Of a stretch of 64,000 bases of DNA, positions 10,671 to 19,760 are shown in pieces; within the stretch, counting starts at the first letter, position 1; each line of letters opens with the position of its first letter. This DNA comes from Notospermus geniculatus (lineage: Eukaryota > Nemertea > Pilidiophora > Heteronemertea > Lineidae). The stretch covers positions 386,815 to 450,814 of the forward strand of contig NMRB01000123.1 in the NCBI GenBank assembly GCA_002633025.1, in the 5' to 3' direction. The position numbers and the translations under genes were made by a program. The notes under the pieces were generated by a model, which was not told where the DNA came from, searched no databases, and saw only the letters and a list, made by a program, of their open reading frames with translations.

Positions 10671-11361
10671 ATGTGTCGATCTTTGTGCTTTTCGTTGGAT
10701 ATCTGCAATACATATTAGAGAGAGATTCTCATGGTAACCGATCGGTGTAATGAGCACATCAAAATACCTACCGTATGGAGGAGGCTGCCTGTATAGGGTC
10801 ACTTTAAGAACAATCTAGGCCTATGTAATTGTAGAGGGAAATGAAAGGAAATAATTTTATTTTTACCTTTGAAAAAGCTTCATTCTTCTTCCATCTGTTC
10901 AGCTGAAATCAAGGAAAGCTTTTCGGGGATGCGTACGTTATACATGTAGCGCACACATATTCTTCTGACACAATCTTATCATTCTGGTACTATGAGTTGG
11001 GATTCCCCAAGCTGAATATACCATCATGGCGCCCCGAGTATCCAGTTTCGTTTCGTATTGCCTTGTCGTATTGCTCCGTGTACACCAACGAATAATGGTT
11101 GCTGTAATCAGGCCAGATACGTATATGAGAGGGATTTATTGATTTGAATATTGACCATCAAATACCATTGTAATCAGCATCGAAAAATTGACAATTTTCT
11201 CTTTCATTGCAATGATTGCGACACCAAAGGAAATTACTTTGGGGAATCCCCAGTGCTTGGCATGGCCTACTTTTAGGGCCGGAAGTTCGATACCAGTAGT
11301 CATGAGAGTGTGTTGAGATAGAAGTTCACGCTTTGAGTTGTCCTGGTATTTTGAGGAAGAG

Positions 11362-13202
11362 ATGGCGGTCTCTGACGAGGTCGTCGGGTAAGTTACGTAA
11401 TGATAATATATACCGAATGCTCTTTATGTTTTGTCATTTGATGTGCCGTCTAATGTAGCCTAACTACATGTACATGTAGGCCAATATCCAGTTTTTGTCA
11501 GTCGCACAGTTGTGAGTAGACTCGGTACATGTCAGACGTTCTGTGCCCTGGCAGTGTTAAAAGTCGAACTGTTTCCTATCATTTTCTCGTCCAATTTCAG
11601 GTTTTGTGCGATTGCCTACATAGGAATCGTAACGATTGGGTTAGGTATCGCCCTATACAAACTCCATAACTCCAATACTGCGTTGGACACCTGTCTCACA
11701 AATAACCAAAGACTAGAAAATGAAAACCAAGAACAGTCTCATATCAGGTCCACGCTAGAGGAGCAGCTAAAAGCGAAAGTCGTTGAATTGGAAGGAGTCA
11801 GTAGGGCACGGACTGAAGAGGTGGAGGTATTGAAAGAGGAGCAAAGAAAGCTGAGGGAGGCCATGGAAAAGACAGAAAATGAAAAGAAAATTATTGAGGG
11901 CGACAAGAAAATGCTTGAGGGTAACGTTGAAAAACTAGAAAGTGAAATACATGTTCTGAAGGAAATAAATCAACAAAACACTGCGGAGTCAAACAAGCAA
12001 ACTGCGTTGGAAACAGAGATCCGCTTGTTGAAGAGGAAAAATCTTTACTGCGGTGAGAGAGTGAAGACGGCAGAGGAGAAAGGGCGTGTGTTGGAGGATA
12101 AAGTGATTGACTTGCAAGCTGCTCAAACTGCTGGTGAATCGAGAAGGAGGAGCGAAGAGAGACGGACATTTGGGTTGGAGATTCAAGAGATGAATCTGAA
12201 GTCGTCTTTAAAAATGGCTGAAGAAAAGATGGCTTCTGAAAAGAAGGACAAGGAGGGATACAAGACGTCTTTGTCCGAGTGTTTGATGAATGCCAGTCGA
12301 TTGGCACAACGAATTGACAAAGTGACTGAAGATTGTGAGGTTGTGATGAAAGATGGGTTTTGCCTGACAGCAACTGGTATGTTTACAGCATCTTGAACCG
12401 AGAGTTCGTATATCGCTACATGTAGGCCTATGCTAAACTCCCTACGCAGTTGTGAGTCGCGCTCCCTTCGGTTTACTCGCTCTCCACAACTGCTTAACTT
12501 CGTAAAATTCGCCGCGTTTGGTCAACAGATGGCGTCAGGGCCTGGCGCGAGTTTTACAGCCTATCAGCACGCTGCTTTCAGAACTCTTTGGCCCGTTGGC
12601 AACGGATGTCCTTGTGCTACCATGGCTACGAACCGCTCGGCCAATGAAAAAGTGTCTCAGGCCAGCTTGGTTACCGGTTGCTCGGTGCTCTCATTGGTCG
12701 ACTCTCTCAGCGCCATCTGTTGACCAAACGCGGCGAATTTTACGAAGTTAAGCAGTTGTGGAGAGCGGGTAAACCGAAGGGGGCGCGGTACACAACTGCG
12801 TAGGGAGTTTAGGCCTACGCCTGTCAGACTACGCTCTAGGCCTATCTGCAGCGTAGTCCGAAGGGGAAGTGACCGTAGGCCTTGATACTTCAAGGTGTGG
12901 TGCAGATGACTTCGCGTGGGGTTCTGGTGATGTGACCCCTTGGGGACATTGAGTGTCTTCGCGAGGATGGTCGTCATTTTAGTGAGGTTTCGCAAATCTG
13001 ACCGAAACACGAGGTACGAAATACGAAATTGGACTTCATTTCCATGACGTAATGTATTTCAGGAGATGGTTGGTACCACAAATATCGCCAGTTGCAAGAG
13101 CGTCTTTTAGCGTGTGTCGTTAGACCGATAGAGTTGCGGTGTATATTAAACTTTGAAATTTATCTTTCGTTTTCACTTCGTAGATACCAAGTGGAAATTT
13201 AA
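11362..13202 (+). CDS. N-terminally anchored coiled-coil membrane protein
   Basis: Three exons join in frame: 11362-11387, 11601-12376 and 13063-13202, giving 313 residues. Splice sites are good (GTAAGT donor, TTTCAG acceptor, GTATGT donor, ATTTCAG acceptor). The ATG at 11362 follows GAGG and opens a short first exon, MAVSDEVVG. Residues about 9-28 form one hydrophobic segment (FCAIAYIGIVTIGLGIALY) with a basic/polar flank, so the protein is probably type II. Residues about 40-255 are Glu/Lys/Leu-rich and strongly coiled-coil. Layout and a Cys pair (SLSEC...TEDC) near the end recall GOLM1/GOLM2 Golgi proteins, but this is weak. The third exon lies inside an inverted repeat (12991-13390), so its 3' end is less certain than the first two exons. 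Confidence 0.65.
12433..12812. mobile_element. MITE with about 95-bp inverted arms
   Basis: The left arm CTAAACTCCCTACGCAGTTG... is mirrored by ...CAACTGCGTAGGGAGTTTAG, with arms continuing through the AACTTCGTAAAATTCGCCGC block. It lies in intron 2 of the coiled-coil gene. Confidence 0.8.
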
Positions 13203-13390
13203 AAATTCCGAATTTTATGGTGCATGTTGGCAACATGCACCATAACTCTCTCGGTCTTAGGCCTACATAATATGCTAAAAGACGCACTGGCAGCAGGGAC
13301 ATTTGCGGTACCAACCATCTGCTGAAAGGCCTACGTCATCGAAATGAAGTCCAATTTCGTATTTCGTACTTCGTGTTTCGTCAGGTTTGC
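12991..13390. repeat. imperfect inverted repeat duplicating exon 3 of the coiled-coil gene
   Basis: 12991-13150 is matched in reverse complement by about 13225-13390. The arm includes the exon 3 acceptor and the start of its coding sequence. The minus arm encodes DGWYRKCPCC where the plus arm encodes DGWYHKYRQL. An exact odd palindrome, TATGGTGCATGTTG-G-CAACATGCACCATA (arms written without the centre break), occupies 13216-13244. Confidence 0.75.
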
Positions 13391-13710
13391 TAGACTTCCC
13401 TTTTCTGACAGGCCTCCTCGGATGTTTACTAACGAGACGACGATTCTCTTTCGTGAAACCGACTACGTCTTTGGTGTGATCAGTTGAGATGCAGAGTACA
13501 TCTAATGTGAGCACGAGACATATTGCGAATGTTCATCATTATTTTCCTGTCATCCTCTTGGTGGTTGATCATTGTCCTGGAGTTGGTGTCTTCGAGTACG
13601 TCTCATTCACCAGATGTAGGCCTAGAGGCTGTCATGAATCTGATGTTGAAGAAGTGATTGTTGAAGAAGTGATGACTAAAAAAGGAAACTAACTTTTCTT
13701 TATTTTTCAG

Positions 13711-13967
13711 ATCCACAGCAAGTGTACTTCATGGTTGCATCCGTGTGCACTGTCCTTGCTCTCAGCCTAATCATTATTATGATATTGCTCCGTCGATGTT
13801 ACATCGCCCTCTGTGACGGCAGTGGCAGAGTTCTGACATTCATTCAAAGCATCGTTCAGCGTTACCGACATGACCGAGGGTACACGGCATCTCGACAAAA
13901 TGGCATTGGGAGTTCATACTACACCAACCATTATTACGATTACCGCGAAAAGAAAACTATGTTTTAG
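13711..13967 (+). CDS. terminal exon of a single-pass membrane protein, copy 2
   Basis: This matches the exon at 363-628 with the same acceptor context, the same hydrophobic segment and the same end REKKTMF. Three codons are missing from the basic part of the tail (RYRHDRGY here, HYRRDRHDRGY in copy 1). An upstream reading from an ATG at 13490 could splice from a donor at 13616-13621 (GTAGGC) in the right phase. A different frame at about 13528 encodes a signal-peptide-like start (MFIIIFLSSSWWLIIVLEL) but does not join in frame. The family is not recognised. Confidence 0.55.
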
Positions 13968-14524
13968 TTGACGAACAATGCGAACACTTTTTCTTAGAGA
14001 CCTAACATTATATACTATATGTTATAGGAACTAGTTCATTTAATTTAAATGTCCTCCCCTCTAGGCCTTTCGTAGCCCTAACTCGAATCAGTCCTTCCTT
14101 CTTTTGAAAGTGTGCATTTATTCATGTACGGGAAAATCCCATTTATCTGGCCGTCGGATCACAGCCGAAATTTTCTAAGTCCGCCCAAGGTAGAGGGAGT
14201 GTTAACAACAGGGGAACGGCAATGACAAGTGGCGATCAGCGGAATGTGACCAATGTGTGCTATGGTTTTTGGCCTGGGCGTCACACCAGTAGACCTTCTC
14301 CAGACGAGTTTGCGGTTTTTGAAACACAATACTGAATGAATTGTAGCGATATTGTTGAACTTCTCCATGATCTGCCGACACGGCGTGTTAAACAAGGAAT
14401 TTCTCAAGCGAATAATACCCGCTGTACACGATCAAACTTTACATACAATTTTCTGAATGCGCTCAAAAAAGGTGCTTTTGAGCCAAGTGACCTATCCAGA
14501 GAACGATTTAGGGCCAATTCATAC

Positions 14525-14709
14525 TAAAGGCCCGTTTCCACTATAGCGGATTCCGCGGCGGTTTCCGGCGAGCGGTGCGGTTTTCACAGGGCTTTGGATA
14601 ATCCTTCGATGATTTAACAATACAATGGCCTATTACCCCAATGCCTGTGAAAACCGCTCCACTCGCCGCAAGACGCGGCGGAATTCGCTATAGTGGAAAC
14701 GGGCCTTAA
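14525..14709. mobile_element. PIF/Harbinger-type MITE nested in the foldback element
   Basis: Element 14528-14706 has termini AGGCCCGTTTCCACTATAGC and its reverse complement. It is flanked by TAA at 14525-14527 and 14707-14709. A 3-bp TWA-type duplication is characteristic of PIF/Harbinger. Confidence 0.75.
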
Positions 14710-14979
14710 CTCGCCTACCTCAAGCGCATGAAACTGATCGCAAGGCGTGAATGTGCACACACATTGAAATTGATCACAGTCGGGCCTAGCACAAGCAGGC
14801 CTAGAAAATCGCTCAAAAAATCGCTCGTGTGCGCCATGCTTTACGGCCTCTAGGTCAATTCTCTCACATGCCAACACAATCATTTTCAGGGCCTAGCACG
14901 AGCAGGCCTAGCAGTGCAGCCGACGTTATCCATCACAGGAAATGGGCCCTCTATAACGCCTTAAGTCACCGCAAAGATA

Positions 14980-15101
14980 AAGGCCCGTATTTGAGAATGC
15001 TCCTCAACGTAAAGGAGTTCCTCAAGGCTGTTGTTCTCAACAGGAGAACACTAGCCTCGAGGACCTCCTTTACGTTGAGGAGCATTCTAATACGGGCCTA
15101 A
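14980..15101. repeat. small inverted repeat nested in the foldback element
   Basis: AGGCCCGTATTTGAGAATGC and GCATTCTAATACGGGCCT bound arms that share CTCCTCAACGTAAAGGAG. It is about 120 bp long. Confidence 0.65.
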
Positions 15102-16362
15102 GTGTTTGTAATTCTAATACGGGCCTAACTTCATGTTTGTAGCTTTCACCAATTGTTAGTGGTGACCAGAACCAAACACTTTGGCAGACGTACTGTGGTG
15201 TGGCGAAGTCCATATTTCAAACTGACCACATCATACAAAAGATTTTGTAATAATTCACTTTAATAACGCTAGTTCAACAATAAATCGTTCTCTGGATTTA
15301 GGTTACTTGGCTCAAAAGCGCCACAAAACACAGTCCGTTAGTATCAGGCTTTAATGCCCGCTGTATACGAAATTTTTCATCCATTTCTTTGGAAATCAGA
15401 GTTGGGGGTTCAGTGCATAAACCCGCATGTTGGCCTTTACTGAGCGCATTCAGAAAATTGTATGAAATGTTTGATCGTGCACAGCGGGTATTATTCGCAT
15501 CAGAGATTTCTTGTTTAACACGTCGTGTCGGCCGATCATGGAGATCTGAAATAAAATCTCGTAATAAACATTTTCTTAGTTCAACAATATAGCTGCAATT
15601 CATTCAGTATTGCGTTTCAAAAACCGCAAACTCGTCTCAGTGTAGAAGGTCTACTAGTATGACGCCTAGGTCAAAAACCATAGCACACATTGGACACGTT
15701 CCGCTGATCTCCATTTGTCATTGCCGTTCCCCCAATTGTTAACACTCCCTCTACCTTTGGTGGACTTAGAAAATTTCGGGTGTGATCCGACGGCCAGGTA
15801 AGTGGGATTTTCCCGTATCTGTAGTTTTAAAGATAATGTATCACGACTTCATTGTTTACATTCAATGTTTGTAAACGTGGATGTTAAAATTATGTTATTT
15901 TGGACTTTTGGGACATGCCAACACACCAAATTCAATAGTTTCGGTATCAAAAGAATTTCTAGAGGAGCATGCCACCAACAAATTACTCATAACACAAAGA
16001 AAGACTGGACACAAACAAACAAAATGTAAATAAACAATGATTTTCGTGGCCCGCGAAAATACCCGTGATACATTATCTTTAATAGGGGCAGAGTAAGAAA
16101 TGAAGTTTACACAAATATCATTTTAAATCGGTTCATCCTCAGTCAGTTCGGCCAAATCTGCACCGTATACATAGGTCGCAGCTTATCCATTTTTGCAAGT
16201 TGTTATGTTACTTGGCCTGAGCGGAGCAAGTATCCCTTTAAACCTGGCGTCCACTAGGGCGCGGACAAGACGCTGAACGCAAATTTAGTAATGTTCAGCA
16301 ACCTCTCCGCATATTCTTGAAAGATCCCATTCGTTCCCGGCGTTTCTGCACTTTCGGGAGAA

Positions 16363-16512
16363 GACCGTGTTTCCACGAGGCGTTTGCGGGCGCGGATTAG
16401 GAGGCGGGCGCGGGTGCGAGTGCAATAGCTAAAGGGAAAAACGTTGGATCGATTTTTTCCACCCGCGCCCGCCTCCTAATCCGTGCCCACAGACGCCTCG
16501 TGGAACACGGTC
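16363..16512. mobile_element. 150-bp MITE with GAA target duplication, only in copy 2
   Basis: The ends GACCGTGTTTCCACGAGGCG and its near-exact reverse complement are flanked by GAA (16360-16362 and 16513-16515). Copy 1 has the empty site GGGAGAAGGC at about 1351, with a single GAA. The 3-bp duplication suits PIF/Harbinger-type insertion. Confidence 0.85.
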
Positions 16513-16597
16513 GAAGGCAAAATTTCCGCGTCCAAATTTTGGGCTCGATCAAAATTTGGACGCGGAAATGAACTTCCCGACACCTCCGTCAACTTGT

Positions 16598-18549
16598 CTT
16601 AGACAAGTTGACGAAGGTGCCGGGTTCCTGCAGCCTGTGGAGCACCAAATTTAAGACCTTTTAAAGACTTTTTAAGACCAAGTATCGGCAAAATTTAAGA
16701 CCTATTTTCTTCTAAATGAAGCCCCCGAACATCCCTGGAAGGGTTTCCGCAAGGGAAGAATGACAGGGATCGACACAGCCAAGAAAGTGGGTAGGCTACT
16801 TGGGCGGGGGGGGGGGCGGGGGGCCTCCCCCAGAAATATTTTGATTTTAAGAAGCCCGGAGATACGATTTCCTGACATCTCCTGCCAATTTTTTACAAAA
16901 TCTATGTACACCCTTAATCAAAAGTAAATGCACAGCTAATAAACTTAAATATTTCCCAAAATCTTCAGCGGATCAACCTTTGCTTTTTACGGCAACTACT
17001 TAGGGCATCAAGACACATTTTGAGACCAAAAATATCATGAACTTGCATGAGTTGTATTTTTGACAAAAATTTCGAAATTTCTATAAAAAAGTGTGATTTT
17101 CAATCGCATATTTTTTTTAAGTGAAACCAACGTCATTTTAAAGCTTTCCTGTTTCTATACACGAATAAATTTTCAAATTTTCAATTGGAGCTTCCATGTC
17201 GTAATTATGAAGAATTTATTCGAAAGTTTCAGTCGAAACTCCAGTCAACAGTTCAAGTCTTACTTTATAGTCGACCTTTCCTTATTGACCCAAGACCAAG
17301 CTCACGGAATAATAGTTGCGCTTCCACTACAAAAAAGCCGGTATTTGTCCGCTTCCATTACAGAATTGCCGGGTTTAATAAGTCCGGTTCTATTAAGTGC
17401 GGATCTATTTAGTTTGGATAGGTCATGCACAGTCGCAAGCGACCGTGGAGCCACCTGTAGCCGAGCATAATACTACAAATAGATCCGGTGTTATTGCCAT
17501 TCCACTACAAAATTTATCCGCATCTAGATTCGGAGTATGATCGGCTATGCTATCCGAACTAAATAGATCCGCACTTAATAGAACCGGACTTACTAAACCC
17601 GGCAATTCTGTAATGGAAGCAGAATAAGAGCGGACAAATACCGGCTTTTTTGTAGTGGAAGCGCAACTTCATGCTGTCCGAACTAAATAGATCCGCACTT
17701 AATAGAACCGGACTTATAAAAACCCGGCAATTCTGTAATGGAAGCAGAATAAGAGCGGACAAATACCGGCTTTTTTGTAGTGGAAGCGCAACTATTAAGT
17801 CCCATTCATCGTAGGACAAGTAGGTAAATGGCGTCAATTCCATAAGAGGTTACATGTACGTAGGCTCTCCTGCCTTCATTGGTAAGGAATTGTAAGCAGG
17901 AATTAAGAAAGGTGACACCGGCACTCATCTCACACAAAAGACCGCCTGGCCTTGGATTACTCGATGGAGTGTCATCAGGAGTAACTATTGTTGACTAGGC
18001 CATGAATAGGCATATTCACAATATTCAGCAGGCTGGGTAGATCTAAATGAGACGGAAGGAATAGCCCTGACTTGACTGGAAAACCGAACGAAATTCATTT
18101 TGGAAAATGCTCTGTAACTTCTGTTCACCACGGAATTTTTTAAACCTGAAAAAATAATTTTGCTGGGAAACAAACAGGCTTTGAAGTGACGTTGGTTTCA
18201 CTTCTAAAAAATATGCGATTGAAAATCACACTTTTTTATGGAAATTTCAAATTTTTGTCAAAAATACAACTCATGCAAGTTCATGATATTTTTGGTCTCA
18301 AAATGTGTCTTGATGCCCTAAGTAATTGCCGTAAAAAGCAAAGGTTGATCCGCTGAAGATTTTGGGAAATATTTAGTTTATTAGCTGTGCATTTACTTTT
18401 GATTAAGGGTGTACCTTGATATGAAATGTAAGACCTTTTTAAGACCTTCCCACAGAAATTATCAAATTTAAGACTTTTTAAGGCCTTGAAAATGGAAGTG
18501 CCAAATTTAAGACTTTTTAAGACTTTTTAAGACCTGGCAGGAACCCTGT
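16598..18549. mobile_element. 1.95-kb foldback with hAT-like GGGTTCCTGC ends, only in copy 2
   Basis: The ends GGGTTCCTGCAG and TGGCAGGAACCCTG carry subterminal TTTAAGACCTTTT-type repeats. About 245-bp arms (16901-17145 against 18180-18420) are nearly identical inverted copies. Copy 1 has the empty site at about 1440. CAGGGTTCC-type ends are common in hAT non-autonomous elements. The exact target duplication is not clear. No transposase is visible. Confidence 0.75.
17310..17797. repeat. nested inverted repeat with a duplicated arm
   Basis: AATAGTTGCGCTTCCACTAC at 17310 mirrors the right end at 17797. The block containing GCCGGTATTTGTCCG occurs once forward (about 17328-17408) and twice reversed (about 17558-17660 and 17683-17790). 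Confidence 0.7.
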
Positions 18550-19204
18550 GTCTACATTGTCGTGCGGACATCGTCAGGACACCCCACCTTTCCGTAACAC
18601 TTCCGCAAACGCTCCTGAAAGCCTCCGCGGTTCGTGCGGCGGGCAGATCTTCGCATATCTAAATGGTCCGCATATCTAAATGGTTGTCGGAAAGTCATCC
18701 TAGTCCATGATTTTACTTCTCCTGGTGTGATCCTAGATGTGTCCGCGCTGTCCTGCTGCGATCAGCGGCATTTCGCGCCCTTCACGATTGATTCGATCCT
18801 AGGACACTCCCAGGTATGTCTGCAGTCAATACGCAGAGATTCGTCGTAATGTCCGAGTGAAACGATGATTCACACACTTTTTTCTCCTCTGACGCGGAAA
18901 GAATGCCGAAATGATATAATTTGCTTCCGCAACCCTTGCTAATCTTGTCGGCGCTCCAGTGGACGCCACCCATTACAAGTTACAAGTTATTATTACTCTC
19001 TAACTATTTTACATATAGAGGGGTTGTATAATTACACTATAAGTAATGTAACAAGAATACAAAAATAAATTTTTTACATATATTTTACAATTGCACAAGA
19101 TGACAAGGATTTTGTCTAGCAACTAATTTGCTAAGAAAATGACTATTTGGAAGAAGGGCATATTCCTTCTTGCCTTTTAAAATGAAACAGGATAATTTCA
19201 GCAG

Positions 19205-19495
19205 TAGAACTTAGAACTTAGAACTTTTATTACTCTCTAACTACAAATAGTAGTACATAGAGGATACAGTTTAACAATTTACAAAGGCGGAAAAATACAA
19301 ACTAAACAAACTTGAACATTTATAACAAATTTACAAAACACAATAGATATTGCATAGGAGGCATGAAGTCATCTAAGTTTCCTCCTCTAGATCTGGCAGT
19401 AAGCAATAGTATTTGAAACCGTGCTTGATAAATTTAGAAAGTTTAACAATAAGGTTTACTCTTTTCGAACACATTAGCTCTACATTAGGCCTACC
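19205..19495 (-). mobile_element. probable 5'-truncated LINE 3' tail, only in copy 2
   Basis: On the minus strand the sequence ends AGAGAGTAATAAAAGTTCTA followed by AGTTCTA tandem units, the layout of a non-LTR retrotransposon 3' end. Copy 1 lacks it at about 2411. The related tail TTATTACTCTCTAACTATTT also occurs at about 2233 and 18991. Confidence 0.5.
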
Positions 19496-19760
19496 CCAAG
19501 AACGCCATCTATCGTTGCTTACGAAAACCAACTTAAATTGATGTGATTTTCAGTTCCGTATGTTACCGCCAGGTGGACACAATAGCCTGGCTAGTTCCAT
19601 TCTTGGCCACTCTATTTCAGTGGCGCTACAGTGCGTTCGTTCGAGTACTGACTGGCAAAGACGGGAACCAGTCTGCTCCTGGGAGTGAGGTTAGCCCTTG
19701 GAGACGCGTCGTGAGAAACGCTCGATTTCCATCTCTTTTTTGCTGGAACAGCGCTATAAA

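Larger units (their letters stand above)
6344..11361. other. intergenic, repeat-rich
   Basis: No gene is seen between SPMIP2 copy 1 and the coiled-coil gene. The interval holds the elements listed at 6433, 7401, 7777, 8852, 9224, 9589 and 10615. The duplicated segment ends at about 8662, and the rest is unique in this window. Confidence 0.5.
14127..15817. mobile_element. 1.7-kb foldback element, only in copy 2
   Basis: The ends TACGGGAAAATCCCA and TGGGATTTTCCCGTA begin inverted arms of roughly 400 bp (14127-14520 against 15290-15817). Copy 1 reads straight through at about 806. TA at both edges may be the target duplication. Two smaller elements are nested inside. No transposase frame is seen. 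Confidence 0.8.
16245..18968. repeat. long terminal-inverted-repeat element, copy 2, with nested insertions
   Basis: This is the counterpart of 1209-2216 with the same TGGCGTCCACTAG ends. It is enlarged by insertions at 16363-16512 and about 16598-18549. Confidence 0.7.

Noticed and set aside
11891-12373. 160-residue minus-strand frame
   Set aside because: It is the antisense shadow of the coiled-coil exon; Ser/Pro/Leu richness is the mirror of Glu/Lys codons.
12430-13010. Overlapping frames in intron 2 of the coiled-coil gene
   Set aside because: They mirror each other across the inverted arms of the MITE at 12433-12812.
13528-13653. Short signal-peptide-like frame (MFIIIFLSSSWWLIIVLEL...)
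   Set aside because: It would be a plausible secreted N-terminus, but the only donor in range does not join in phase with the membrane exon at 13711, and copy 1 has different sequence upstream.
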